A stretch of DNA of 64,000 bases from CAZBXE01 sp964496125 (GTDB taxonomy: Bacteria > Chlamydiota > Chlamydiia > Chlamydiales > CAZBXE01): contig CAZBXE010000010.1 in the NCBI GenBank assembly GCA_964496125.1, positions 9,202-73,201 of the forward strand. The letters run 5' to 3'. The translations under genes were made by a program, and so were the position numbers. Below, one piece after another: positions 41,484 to 50,841 of the stretch (within the stretch, counting starts at the first letter, position 1; every line of letters starts with the position of its first letter). The notes under the pieces were generated by a model. The model saw only the letters and a list, made by a program, of their open reading frames with translations. It made no database searches and was not told the origin of the DNA.

Positions 41484-43240
41484 AAAGCTTGTCCTACGCT
41501 AAAGTAATATTGGAATGCGGCATCAATGCCCGGGCGCCTATTCCAGGGCACAGCAATGTCAAACCGAATGGGTCCTGCCGGCGTGTGGTAGAGAAGTCCA
41601 ACCCCTGTGCATTGTAGATACTTTTCCCAAAAATTAGGGAATGGATTCCGGTAGACATTTCCCATATCATGAAAGAGCACAAACCCAAATTCTTCGGTGG
41701 CCCTTTTTCTGAGTTCAAAGGAGAAGATCAAAAGAGAGAGTCCGCCAATTGGGTTTCCTTGAGCATCTAGCGGGCTGACAGTGAGGTAGTTGTAGCCGCG
41801 TAGTGTGCATGGTGAGCCTGCAAAGAGCTTTTCAGGGATGGGAATCGTATCTGGATTTGCGCCGAGTATGGTTCCTATATTGACCTTTGCCGCTGCAATG
41901 AATGTCTGGTCGTAGTTAAGATAGTGGTAGATGCACGTTGTGAGCGAATTGATGATATAAGCGCTGTGGTCTCCTGTAATCTCTAGAGTAGGGATGACCT
42001 TGAAATTGAGGGCAATGCCTACTGTAGGATCACAAATCTGGTCTACTTCGCTCCAACGAAGGTGCAGGGGCGTTTTAAAAAGGGTAGAGGCTCCATTGTT
42101 TTCTGTTTTTTTTGTGTAGAGTTGTTTGACTTTACCCCCATAGCAAAAGGAGGAGTTACTATCGAGTCTTCTATCGACAAGACCCGAGAGCGAAAGGGAA
42201 GTTTCATCAAAGCCTTTTGTCTGCACTTGAAGCACTTCATACACCCAGTTAAAGGTCTGCGCTGAACAGAGAAAGTCAGGCTTGCAATAGAGAAGGTTTA
42301 CAGACTGCTGCTTTCTCCAAACGTAGGAGCGCAGCGCGACTTTTTCTCCTGATCCAGAAAAGTTGCGGTTTTCCCACTCAAACCCAACACCTGGACCGAG
42401 TTGGGTGGTGATGCTGGCCCCGACCCCCATCCTTCTGTGTTTTGCCTCTGTAAGCTGTATCTGCATAGGAAGAATGTGCTCATCTTCCAGACCCTCAGGG
42501 TAGTTGATGCTAACACCGCTAAAAAGTCCTGTTGCTTCGAGAGCGCACTGGGTCCTAGCAATCTTTTGGGGGTCAAAAATATCTCCAAAGTCCCAGTAGA
42601 TCTTGTTGCGCACGAACGTCTCTTTCACCTTGCAGAGACCTTGAATTTCCGTTGTGCCAAAGTAGATTAATGGCCCAGGATCGACATAGAAGGTGATGCC
42701 AATGGAGCAGTAGTGTTGATCGGCAACCACCTCCTTCTTTTGGACGACTGCCAGGGGATAGCCATCCTCTGCAAGCAGCGTTAAAAGTTCATTCTCTGCA
42801 TCTAGGATACTCTTGGGGTACGCAGGCTCACCGATGCAGACCCCAACGTCTTTGGAGGTGATCTCCTTAAAGTTGTAGACGCATTTATCGCTCCCCGGTA
42901 AAATCTCAAAACTTGCGATGGGATAGATGGGTCCTTTGTGGATATGGTAGATCACGGTCGCAGGGAGATAGTTTGTATTGATTTGAAGATGGACGTCCGG
43001 GCTGTAGTAGGCAAGACTTTGTAATCCTTTCGTGATTTTTGCAACATCTGCCTCTGCCCTTGTACGAAGAGCCATAACGCTTGCGGGTGGACGGTCTTGA
43101 AGCTTAAACATTTGCGATGCCGTTTGCAAGACAGTCAGGGTAGCAGGATCGATATCCCCTTCGAAGTGGATTTCGTAGGGAATCGGGTCTGCAAAGAGTG
43201 CTCTGAAGAAAAAAGTGAAGAGTAAAATGTGTCTATGCAT
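41480..43240 (-). CDS. tamA: TamA-like Omp85 outer-membrane protein
   Basis: A 586-residue Omp85-superfamily barrel. A signal peptide (MHRHILLFTFFFRALFA) is followed by three POTRA-like modules (about 20-280), then a 16-stranded barrel. The barrel contains the GIALNFKVIPT and FAGSPCTLRGYNYL strings; the latter is the L6-type R-G-Y motif of the family. The end, PIRFDIAVPWNRRPG then YFSVGQAF, carries the terminal aromatic. ATG 43240 gives the cleaner leader. Pairing with tamB in one operon supports TamA over BamA, and a separate bamA lies at 56-58 kb. The divergent hemL starts only 30 bases away. Confidence 0.92.
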   Translation of the reverse strand: MHRHILLFTFFFRALFADPIPYEIHFEGDIDPATLTVLQTASQMFKLQDRPPASVMALRTRAEADVAKITKGLQSLAYYSPDVHLQINTNYLPATVIYHIHKGPIYPIASFEILPGSDKCVYNFKEITSKDVGVCIGEPAYPKSILDAENELLTLLAEDGYPLAVVQKKEVVADQHYCSIGITFYVDPGPLIYFGTTEIQGLCKVKETFVRNKIYWDFGDIFDPQKIARTQCALEATGLFSGVSINYPEGLEDEHILPMQIQLTEAKHRRMGVGASITTQLGPGVGFEWENRNFSGSGEKVALRSYVWRKQQSVNLLYCKPDFLCSAQTFNWVYEVLQVQTKGFDETSLSLSGLVDRRLDSNSSFCYGGKVKQLYTKKTENNGASTLFKTPLHLRWSEVDQICDPTVGIALNFKVIPTLEITGDHSAYIINSLTTCIYHYLNYDQTFIAAAKVNIGTILGANPDTIPIPEKLFAGSPCTLRGYNYLTVSPLDAQGNPIGGLSLLIFSFELRKRATEEFGFVLFHDMGNVYRNPFPNFWEKYLQCTGVGLLYHTPAGPIRFDIAVPWNRRPGIDAAFQYYFSVGQAF

Positions 43241-43270
43241 GGACCACAATTTTAGAGGAAAGAAGGAAAT

Positions 43271-44554
43271 ATGAAAAGAGAACGATCAGAAAACTTATAC
43301 AGTGAACTTTGCGAGGTTGTCCCCGGGGGAGTAAACTCCCCTGTGAGGGCGTATGTAGGTCTTGGCCTGCTTCCCATGGTAGCAGAGCGTGGTAAGGGGG
43401 CTCTTCTTTATGATGTGGATGGCAATGAGTTTATTGATTACTGCGGCTCCTGGGGTCCTTTGATTTTGGGGCATGCGGAGGGTCAGGTGATTGAGGCGAT
43501 TCAAAAGAGAGCTCTGCTTGGAACCTCTTTTGGTGTGACGACAGAAATTGAAGGACGCCTTGCCCGCAAGGTTAGGGAAATGATGCCAAGCCTTGAGAAA
43601 GTGCGGTTTGTCTCCTCAGGTACAGAGGCAGCTATGAGCGTTGTGCGGCTGGCAAGAGGATTTACAAAAAGGGAAATCGTAGTCAAGTTTAACGGGCACT
43701 ACCATGGCCATGCAGACCTTTTTCTTGTGCAAGCAGGTTCTTCTGTTACACACCTCTCCCCTACTTCTAGCTCTGCAGGTGTGCCGCAAGATAGCGTCAA
43801 GTATACCTACAGTCTACCGTTTAACGATATCGACGCAGTTTATGATTTTCTGAAGTCGACAAAGGTAGCTTGTGTGATTCTAGAGCCTATTGCGGGGAAC
43901 ATGGGCGTTGTGCCCGCGCATCCTGCCTTTTTGCAGATGCTCCGTGAGGAAACAAAACGGCAGGGAGCCCTCCTCATTTTTGATGAAGTTATGACCGGTT
44001 TTCGTGTTGCAAAAGGTGGAGCTCAAGAGCTTTATGGGATCACACCTGACCTTACATGCCTTGGCAAAATTGTAGGAGGGGGGCTTCCGGCTGCCGCTTA
44101 CGGTGGCAAGAGGGAGATCATGGATTATCTTGCGCCCCTTGGCCCCGTCTTCCAGGCAGGCACGCTTTCAGGCAATCCACTTGCGATGGAAGCTGGGTAC
44201 CAAACACTGGAGCTCATTTCTGCACCTGGATTCTATGAAGAGCTAGAACGAAAGACAAGGCTTCTGACGGACCCGATTGTTGACTATCTCGAAAGGCAAG
44301 AAGAGGATGCTTGCTTACAGAGAGTTGGATCGATGTTTACCCTCTTTTTTGGTTTGCGCAGCGTGAAGAATATGGAGCAAGCAAAGAAGGGACTTGACTT
44401 AGAAAAGTTTGCAAGCTTTTTTAGGACCATGTTCGAGCAGGGGATTTATGTTCCTCCTTCACAGTTTGAGGCGTGGATGCTTTCAGCAGCGCATACGGAG
44501 ACGGAGCTTATAAAAACAAAAGATCGGGTGATTGATTTCTTAGAGAGAAGGTAA
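43271..44554 (+). CDS. hemL: Glutamate-1-semialdehyde 2,1-aminomutase
   Basis: A PLP enzyme making 5-aminolevulinate from glutamate-1-semialdehyde, the C5 route into haem. 427 residues, standard. Recognised strings are VPGGVNSPVRAYVGL, FVSSGTEAAMSVVRLARG, KFNGHYHGHADLFLVQAGS, IFDEVMTGFRVA, and the PLP lysine Lys266 in CLGKIVGGGLPAAAYGG. GTLSGNPLAMEAG and PPSQFEAWMLSAAH complete the match. AGAAGGA precedes the ATG. Together with hemF in this window it shows a complete-type haem pathway in this genome. Confidence 0.97.
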   Translation: MKRERSENLYSELCEVVPGGVNSPVRAYVGLGLLPMVAERGKGALLYDVDGNEFIDYCGSWGPLILGHAEGQVIEAIQKRALLGTSFGVTTEIEGRLARKVREMMPSLEKVRFVSSGTEAAMSVVRLARGFTKREIVVKFNGHYHGHADLFLVQAGSSVTHLSPTSSSAGVPQDSVKYTYSLPFNDIDAVYDFLKSTKVACVILEPIAGNMGVVPAHPAFLQMLREETKRQGALLIFDEVMTGFRVAKGGAQELYGITPDLTCLGKIVGGGLPAAAYGGKREIMDYLAPLGPVFQAGTLSGNPLAMEAGYQTLELISAPGFYEELERKTRLLTDPIVDYLERQEEDACLQRVGSMFTLFFGLRSVKNMEQAKKGLDLEKFASFFRTMFEQGIYVPPSQFEAWMLSAAHTETELIKTKDRVIDFLERR

Positions 44555-44608
44555 CGTTCTTAATCTAAGTGATATACATTTCTTTGCCGAGAAAAGGATT
44601 GGACACTA

Positions 44609-44646
44609 TTACCTCCCCTCAAGTAAAAGGAAGAAAAGGGAGGTAG
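44609..44646 (+). promoter_or_regulatory. Hairpin sequestering a Shine-Dalgarno site
   Basis: TACCTCCC (44610-44617) is perfectly complementary to GGGAGGTA (44638-44645), which contains the ribosome-binding site of the gene starting at 44649; a flanking U-G pair may extend it. The 20-base loop is A-rich. Folding would hide the site, as in RNA thermometers and other translational switches. The 5' arm is itself an anti-Shine-Dalgarno sequence. Confidence 0.5.
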
Positions 44647-44648
44647 CG

Positions 44649-44936
44649 ATGAGACGGTCTGTTCTGTGTGCTCTTTTTCTTTTGGTCTCAGCAGGAGGGC
44701 TGCAGGGGTATTTTCTCTTTCCTGAGCCAGCTTCTGAGGAGTGCTTTGGTGAGGTGATTGTGGGAGAAGAAGAGGGGGAGCCGAGTGAATGCGCCAGTTG
44801 TCAGCAGGGATGCTGCCCCACTTGCGATCCCTACGCTCACCGAGATATGTGTTTTGAAACCTTTTGGACGCAAGATAACGACGAAGAAGCAAGCTGGCCT
44901 TCAAAGCGCCGCACCTTCTTTGAACGGGACAGATGA
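44649..44936 (+). CDS. Small secreted cysteine-rich protein
   Basis: A 95-residue protein with a signal peptide (RRSVLCALFLLVSAGGLQG) and an acidic, Cys-rich mature region: ECASCQQGCCPTCDPYAHRD and further single cysteines, eight in all after the leader. The spacing C-x2-C-x3-CC-x2-C suggests disulfides or a metal site in the periplasm. It ends basic (KRRTFFERDR). Chlamydial envelopes rely on disulfide-linked Cys-rich proteins, so an envelope role is possible, but I recognise no family. The ribosome-binding site is strong (GGGAGGT) and lies in a hairpin. Confidence 0.7.
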   Translation: MRRSVLCALFLLVSAGGLQGYFLFPEPASEECFGEVIVGEEEGEPSECASCQQGCCPTCDPYAHRDMCFETFWTQDNDEEASWPSKRRTFFERDR

Positions 44937-44981
44937 TCCCTTGTAGAAATTTTCACGGGGGGGTATGATGGGACAAAGATC

Positions 44982-46745
44982 ATGTACGTCTACACAAAAC
45001 AATCCCTCGATGGACTTAAGCAAAAAGTTGATTTGCTTGATGTCCTTTCTTCTCATGTTGACCTGAAACGGCAAGGAGCTTCCTATAAGGGGCTCTGCCC
45101 TTTTCATGAAGAAAGAACCCCCTCCTTCATTGTGCAACGAGGCGAGAGCCACTATCACTGTTTTGGCTGTGGGGCTCATGGGGACTCCATTACATTTCTG
45201 ATGGAGTATCTTAAAATGAGCTTTGTAGATGCGATCGAATATCTGGCAGAAAAGTTTCATGTCCCTTTGGAAAAAGAGGAAACGGATGCTAAGGAGCCAA
45301 GCTACAATAGAACGCTTCTCAAAGAGATCTTAGAACAGGCAACGCGGTTCTACGAGTTTCATCTCCTCCATACAGAAGAGGGAAAAGAGGCGCTTCGCTA
45401 TTTATTTAGACGAGATCTTGGCCTTGATTTTATCAAACGGTTTCGTTTGGGACTAGCTCCGAAGACAGGCGGCGTTTTCCGTGCTTTTATGGAAAGCAAG
45501 CGGTTTAATGAGGAAGACCTGGCGCTTGTCGGCCTGTTAAACGAGGGCAAAACCCGTGAGTTTTTTTCCCAGCGCATTCTTTTTCCCATTCAAGATGCAG
45601 CTGGTGCAGTCATTGGTTTTTCAGGGCGTAAGTTTCATGAGGAGGTATTTGGCGGTAAGTATGTCAATACACCAGAAACCCCTCTTTTCAAGAAAAACCG
45701 TGTTCTCTTTGGGTTGAATTATTGTCGTAGGAAGATTGCAAAAGAAAGACAGGTTATAGTTGTGGAGGGGCAGATTGATGCTCTCCGTTTGATTTATGAA
45801 GGGTTTGATACGACAGTCGCAGGACAAGGAACTGCTTTTGGGCAAGGGCATGTGCAAGAGCTAGTCCAGCTTGGGGTGAATAAAGCGTATCTTGCTCTCG
45901 ACGGGGATGAAGCAGGGCGCACTGCTGCCGAGAAGATTGGAAACATGTTCCAGAGCAGGGGCATTGAGGTACAAGTGGTCCTACTACCTAGCGGCTCTGA
46001 TCCTGATAGCTTGCTTCGGAAGGAAGGAAAGGAAGCTTTTGCGGGGCGTCTTGTGGCAAGTTCCGATTATTTAAGCTTTCTTGTCCAAGAGAAGAGTAAG
46101 AACTTGCCGATGCACTCTCCTGCTGCAAAAGCTGAGCTTGTCAAGGAGGTAAGCAAGCAGATTAGAGATTGGGAAAGTCCTGTTATGGTACATGAGAGTT
46201 TGAAAAAGCTTGCCCATCTTACGAGCGTCCCAGAGGAGATGGTGGGAATGGGAATAAGAGGAGGGGGGCAGATATACCTTAAAAAGGTAGGTTCTCTTGG
46301 TACAGAAACAGTAGACCCTGATGCAATACTGGAAGGGGATTTATTGCGTTGGACCCTTTTGCCAGGTGATGGCCAAGCTTGCTTTCAGATTTTGCAGCAG
46401 AACATGACCCCGGAGGAGTTTCGCTACCCTGCGTGCCGCATGATCTACGCAGCTCTTTTAGCGGGGCACCGAGACCTTTTATCTCTTGCTATCGAGCTGA
46501 GAGATCCAGCAGCACACTATTTTTTGATGGAGCTGATGAAGAAAAAGGTCAAGAAGGAGAGGGCAAAGGAGTGTTTTTTGGAGACGCTGCAAAAAGTGCT
46601 GGACAGAAACTGGATGCAGGAGCGAGAAGAGATTAGATTGCGCATCCAAAGTGGCAGGTGCTCTGAAGATGAAGTGCTCTCGCTGGTTAAGCAATTTGAT
46701 GCAAAGAAAAGTACTCCGCCTAGGATCCAAGGAGATTTGTCATGA
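44982..46745 (+). CDS. dnaG: DNA primase
   Basis: Synthesises RNA primers at the replication fork. The 587-residue chain shows the CHC2 zinc-binding domain (CPFHEERTPSF with HCFGCGAHGDSITF), the core domain (FPIQDAAGAVIGFSGR, KYVNTPETPLFKK), TOPRIM with VVEGQIDALRL and the acidic LALDGDEAGRTAAEKIG, and a helical C terminus (residues 440-587) that in the family binds DnaB. Length is normal. ATG 44982 is used; no strong Shine-Dalgarno precedes it. The stop overlaps the DCC gene by four bases. Confidence 0.96.
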   Translation: MYVYTKQSLDGLKQKVDLLDVLSSHVDLKRQGASYKGLCPFHEERTPSFIVQRGESHYHCFGCGAHGDSITFLMEYLKMSFVDAIEYLAEKFHVPLEKEETDAKEPSYNRTLLKEILEQATRFYEFHLLHTEEGKEALRYLFRRDLGLDFIKRFRLGLAPKTGGVFRAFMESKRFNEEDLALVGLLNEGKTREFFSQRILFPIQDAAGAVIGFSGRKFHEEVFGGKYVNTPETPLFKKNRVLFGLNYCRRKIAKERQVIVVEGQIDALRLIYEGFDTTVAGQGTAFGQGHVQELVQLGVNKAYLALDGDEAGRTAAEKIGNMFQSRGIEVQVVLLPSGSDPDSLLRKEGKEAFAGRLVASSDYLSFLVQEKSKNLPMHSPAAKAELVKEVSKQIRDWESPVMVHESLKKLAHLTSVPEEMVGMGIRGGGQIYLKKVGSLGTETVDPDAILEGDLLRWTLLPGDGQACFQILQQNMTPEEFRYPACRMIYAALLAGHRDLLSLAIELRDPAAHYFLMELMKKKVKKERAKECFLETLQKVLDRNWMQEREEIRLRIQSGRCSEDEVLSLVKQFDAKKSTPPRIQGDLS

Positions 46746-47143
46746 GGAAACATCTTGTATTTTACGATGGGCAATGCGGTTTTTGTGATCGCGCTGTAAG
46801 CCAGCTTTTACGGCTCGATAGGAAGGTGCTTTTTGTCTTTGCGCCTTTGCAGGGGCAGACAGCAAAGCGGTTTTTAGGTCCCGGTGGCACAAGTGAAGAA
46901 ACGATGGTGTTGATTGAAAATTTTGAAGGAGAAACCCCTAAGATGTACTTGCTTGGACAGGCGGCTTTGCGTTGTCTTTGGCTTGTAGGGGGAATATGGA
47001 CGGTGCCCGGTCTGCTCTCATTCTTGCCAAAGTTTTTGATTAACCCAGCGTATCGTTTTGTAGCGCGGCACCGTCATCGTCTCTTTCGTAAGGAATCGTG
47101 CCGGATTCCTGATTCCGAGCAAATGAGCCGGTTCCTCCCTTAG
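46742..47143 (+). CDS. DCC-family thiol-disulfide oxidoreductase-like protein
   Basis: A 133-residue protein of the DUF393/DCC family. The name motif is VFYDGQCGFCDRAVSQLLRLD with Cys12 and Cys15 in a thioredoxin-like CxxC; FAPLQGQTAKR follows as in relatives, and a hydrophobic stretch (WLVGGIWTVPGLLSFLPKFL) suits membrane association. Function is undefined in the family beyond likely redox activity. It overlaps dnaG by four bases and converges on glyQS with a four-base overlap. Confidence 0.88.
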   Translation: MRKHLVFYDGQCGFCDRAVSQLLRLDRKVLFVFAPLQGQTAKRFLGPGGTSEETMVLIENFEGETPKMYLLGQAALRCLWLVGGIWTVPGLLSFLPKFLINPAYRFVARHRHRLFRKESCRIPDSEQMSRFLP

Positions 47144-50100
47144 CTTTGTTGGATTTTACTGAAGTCGAGGAGCTTCTCAAAGAGAGTAAAGACTTTTTGG
47201 AGAAGAGCTATGCGGTTCTGCTGGATCTTTGGATCGTCTGCCAAGATCTTTACTTCGTTGAAGAGAGTGGCAAGAGGAGGTTGCACTTCGGCAATAAGCT
47301 CGTATGCCTTCTTATAATCACAGGCGGAAAGAGCTGTAGCAAAAGGCTTCTCAATCTGCTCGAGCTTTGTTGCTAGGTTTTTTTCCGCCGGTTCGTGCAA
47401 GAGGTCGACGGCGAAAGGATGCGTTTTGAAGGTGCTAATTTGTCCCTTCGCACGTTTATAAACTTCAAGAAGGGAGGAGAAAGCTGGAGATGTGCGAAAC
47501 TCGTGCAGCGCCTCTACCTTGCGGAATGCATCGTATATGTCAGTAAAGCCAAAGGAAAGTGTTGCTTCTGCTTCATCTTTGCTCAAATGAAATTCTTCAA
47601 GTGTATGTTTCATGCGCGTTTGAATGAAGCTTACAATTTCTGTTACGGCATCTGCTTTGCGTAGCATTGCGGGGAAGTGATTAAGACAGTCTGATAGCAG
47701 GTTTGGTAGAGAGAACCGAAGCTTGCTTGCGATAGCTATGCGAATCAGGCCGATGGCTTGCCTTCTTAACGCGTACGGATCGCTGGAAGAGGTGGGTTTC
47801 AATCCGACGCAGTAGCAACCGAGCAAATTGTCAATCTTATCGGCAAGGCTGACGATGATACCAGCTTCTGTTTCGGGAAGTTTGCCCCCTTCACCCCTTG
47901 GACTCCAGTGCTCATCGATGGCAAGTGCAACTTCTTTGGGAAGGTGCTCAGCATCGGCATAGTATCTTCCCATTGTCCCTTGTAGTTCTGGAAATTCGTA
48001 TACGGCATGGGAGGCTAGGTCTGCTTTGCAAAGGGAAGCGGCTTTAGCGATGTTCTTTGGGTCTTTAATTTGAAGATGGTGACTTATGGTATGTGCGTGC
48101 TTTTCGATCCGATCGACTTTTTCTGCAAGGGTACCAAGTTCCTTTTGGAACGTGATCGTTTTGAGCTTTTCATTCATCGCCTTAAGCCCCATTTTGAGGT
48201 CTTCTTCGTAGAGGAAAACCCCGTCGGAGAGTCTGGCGGCAAGCACCTTCTGATTCCCTTCCATGATCTCCTGCGTCGGTGTTGTATCAGCTGTGATCAC
48301 GAATTGATTTTTGAGGGATCCGTTGTTATGAGCTAGAGGGAAGTAGCGCTGGTGGTCTACCATCTCTTTTACTAGAAGCTCCTTAGGTGCTTTCAGGAAG
48401 GTTTCGGAGAAGGGCACACTTGCAAGGTTTGGCCATTCGGCAAGGAAGAGAACTTCCTTCATCACATCGTCTTGAGCAAGGGCTTCTACCTGCTCGTTCT
48501 TCTCAATTTCTTGCAGCTGTTTTACAATGCTCTCTTTTCTGTCCGCGACGTCTACAAGCACTTTGCCTTCTTTTAGAAGCGTTTTGTACTCATTTGGATG
48601 CTGAATGGGGATCGGCCCAGGGGAGTGCCTTCTATGGCCATAGCTCACATTGGATGAAAGGAGCCTGCCAAGCGGGAAGGAAATGACCTCGTTGCCAAGA
48701 AGCGCTACGATCCAACGTATAGGCCGGGCAAAAGGCGGTGAGAGGGGATCCCAACGCATCTTTTTTGGAAACTCTAGCGCTTGTATCAATTTGGCAAGCG
48801 ACTGCTGGAGCAGGGTTGCAGTTGGTATTTCAGCAGAAGTGACTGTCGCAAAGAGGTAGTCTACGTCCTTGAGAGAGCGGATTTCGAGGTCTTTTATTTT
48901 GCCCTTGCGAATCGCACCCAGTGTGACATTCTCAAGGCCTAGTGTACGTATAAAGCCTTCTCCTGCCTTTGTGGGATTCCCCTCGTCATCGAAGCATCGG
49001 TCTAGTGGAGGGCCTTTTTTTTCAATGCTTTCTGCTGGTTTGAGCAAGGAGAGCTGCGAGACGAGGGCGGAGAGTCTTCTTGGTGTTCCAAATACGGAAA
49101 CGCTTTTAAATGGAATGCCGTTTTTTATGAGAAATTCGCAAAGATGCTTTTCGAGTTGTGCCATCCCAATAGGGACGAAAGTAGCTGGTAGCTCTTCCGT
49201 GCCGATTTCAAGAAGAAAGTCTTCTTGCTCACCTGTTTTTGGGTGCTCAAGATGAGTAGAAAGAGGTTTTGATGATGGAGGAACCTCTTCTTCTTTTTTT
49301 CCTCGGAGAAGGGGAAAGCCCTGTTTTTCGCGGCTCTCTACATATTGAAGAGCAACTTCATGAGCCAGGTTCCGGATGGCAGCGATATAGCCAGTTCTCT
49401 CCGTAACCGAGATAACCCCTCTTGCGTCTAAGATGTTGAAGGCGTGTGAGGCCTTCATGACAAATTCGTAGGCTGGAATCGGTAGGTTTTTTGCGAGGAG
49501 GTCTTTTGTTTCTTTCTGATAATCGGTAAAATGTCTTTTCCACATCTCGGTGGATGCAGCAGTAAAGTTGTAGTGGCTCCACTCGATTTCGTTTCTATGG
49601 TAAACATCTCCATAGGAAAGGCCGCCACCCCAGGCGATATCGAATATAGATTTTTTTTTCTGCAGGTACATGCAGAGTCTTTCCACCCCATAGGTAATTT
49701 CTGCTGTGATGGGGGAGAGTTCAAGCCCTGCTACGCTTTGGAAATAGGTGAATTGGGTAACTTCCATGCCATCTATCCAAACCTCCCAGCCAAGACCCCA
49801 GGCGCCCAGTGTGGGAGATTCCCAGTCATCATGAACAAAGCGAATGTCGTGCTTGGATAGGTCGAACCCAATGGCTTCGAGTGATTTCAGGTAGAGGTCT
49901 TGTACACCGAGAGGGGAGGGTTTTAGGATGACCTGATATTGAAAAAATTGTTGGACACGGTTTGGGTTTTCTCCGTATCGTCCGTCTGTGGGTCTTCTGC
50001 AAGGCTCTAGGTAGGCAGCCTTATAGGGTTCGGGTCCGAGGCATCTAAAAAAGGTAGCGGGGTTGAAGGTGCCTGCTCCCATCTCCACTCCGTGACCGGC

Positions 50101-50169
50101 ATGGATAGCACACCCTTCTTTCTCCCAGAATTTGTGTAGGTCAAAAACAACCTTTTGAAATGTAGACAT
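47140..50169 (-). CDS. glyQS: Glycyl-tRNA synthetase, fused alpha and beta chains
   Basis: Charges tRNA-Gly. The 1009-residue chain is the bacterial tetrameric GlyRS encoded as one polypeptide. The alpha part covers residues 1-290 (TFNPATFFRCLGPEPYKAAYLEPCRRP in part, DDWESPTLGAWGLGWEVW, MYLQKKKSIFDI), a linker of about 30 residues (KKEEEVPPSSKPLSTHLEHP in part), then beta from residue 318 (DFLLEIGTEELPATF) to the anticodon-binding end. The fused form is characteristic of Chlamydiae and some plant organelles, a strong taxonomic marker. It follows dnaG in C. trachomatis too, with a different gene between them. ATG 50169 is the only good start. Confidence 0.97.
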   Translation of the reverse strand: MSTFQKVVFDLHKFWEKEGCAIHAGHGVEMGAGTFNPATFFRCLGPEPYKAAYLEPCRRPTDGRYGENPNRVQQFFQYQVILKPSPLGVQDLYLKSLEAIGFDLSKHDIRFVHDDWESPTLGAWGLGWEVWIDGMEVTQFTYFQSVAGLELSPITAEITYGVERLCMYLQKKKSIFDIAWGGGLSYGDVYHRNEIEWSHYNFTAASTEMWKRHFTDYQKETKDLLAKNLPIPAYEFVMKASHAFNILDARGVISVTERTGYIAAIRNLAHEVALQYVESREKQGFPLLRGKKEEEVPPSSKPLSTHLEHPKTGEQEDFLLEIGTEELPATFVPIGMAQLEKHLCEFLIKNGIPFKSVSVFGTPRRLSALVSQLSLLKPAESIEKKGPPLDRCFDDEGNPTKAGEGFIRTLGLENVTLGAIRKGKIKDLEIRSLKDVDYLFATVTSAEIPTATLLQQSLAKLIQALEFPKKMRWDPLSPPFARPIRWIVALLGNEVISFPLGRLLSSNVSYGHRRHSPGPIPIQHPNEYKTLLKEGKVLVDVADRKESIVKQLQEIEKNEQVEALAQDDVMKEVLFLAEWPNLASVPFSETFLKAPKELLVKEMVDHQRYFPLAHNNGSLKNQFVITADTTPTQEIMEGNQKVLAARLSDGVFLYEEDLKMGLKAMNEKLKTITFQKELGTLAEKVDRIEKHAHTISHHLQIKDPKNIAKAASLCKADLASHAVYEFPELQGTMGRYYADAEHLPKEVALAIDEHWSPRGEGGKLPETEAGIIVSLADKIDNLLGCYCVGLKPTSSSDPYALRRQAIGLIRIAIASKLRFSLPNLLSDCLNHFPAMLRKADAVTEIVSFIQTRMKHTLEEFHLSKDEAEATLSFGFTDIYDAFRKVEALHEFRTSPAFSSLLEVYKRAKGQISTFKTHPFAVDLLHEPAEKNLATKLEQIEKPFATALSACDYKKAYELIAEVQPPLATLFNEVKILADDPKIQQNRIALLQKVFTLFEKLLDFSKIQQS

Positions 50170-50265
50170 CCGAACCTACTATACAGGATTGCTCTGCTAA
50201 AGTCTATAACTTTTTTAACCCGTGCAGGGGGTTGACAAAAGCTTGAGGTTGTGTAAGCTGGAATT

Positions 50266-50784
50266 ATGAAAAACGAAGAGAAGGCGACTTTTGCGGGGGG
50301 GTGCTTTTGGTGCATGGAATCCCCTTTTATAGGACTGCAGGGAGTGCTTTCCGTGACCGTAGGCTATACGGGAGGGGGCACAAAAAATCCAACATATGAA
50401 GAAGTTTGCAAAGGAGCTTCTGGCCATTTTGAAGCCGTTCAAATAGTGTTCGATCCTACGCAGATAAAGTATGAGGCATTGTTAGAGGCATTTTGGTATA
50501 GCATCGATCCCGTGGATGCAGGAGGGCAGTTTTGCGATCGGGGCAGCCAATACCGTACGGCGATTTTTTATCACAATGATATGCAAAGGAGGCTTGCCGA
50601 ACACGCAAAAGAAAGAGTGCCTCATCAGCCTGTTGCTACACTACTGCTTCCTGCAGGAGTGTTTTATCCTGCGGAAGAATACCATCAAAAATACCAAACT
50701 AAAAATCCGCTTCATTACAAAGTTTATCGCGTGGAATCGGGCCGAGAAGCGCGTCTGAGCAGGCTTTGGAAAAGAAACTCTTGA
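50266..50784 (+). CDS. msrA: Peptide methionine sulfoxide reductase MsrA
   Basis: Reduces methionine-S-sulfoxide in damaged proteins. The 172-residue chain has the catalytic GGCFWCME motif with Cys13, the family strings VGYTGGGTKNPTYEEV, GHFEAVQIVFDP, IDPVDAGGQFCDRGSQYRTA and FYPAEEYHQKYQ. No signal peptide, so cytosolic. ATG 50266 is 96 bases from the divergent glyQS start. Recycling would be through thioredoxin; a second resolving Cys after the body is not obvious. Confidence 0.95.
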   Translation: MKNEEKATFAGGCFWCMESPFIGLQGVLSVTVGYTGGGTKNPTYEEVCKGASGHFEAVQIVFDPTQIKYEALLEAFWYSIDPVDAGGQFCDRGSQYRTAIFYHNDMQRRLAEHAKERVPHQPVATLLLPAGVFYPAEEYHQKYQTKNPLHYKVYRVESGREARLSRLWKRNS

Positions 50785-50841
50785 AATTTTAGAGATCTTT
50801 CGCTACCTTCTACACAAACACAAATTTTATTAATGTAATGC

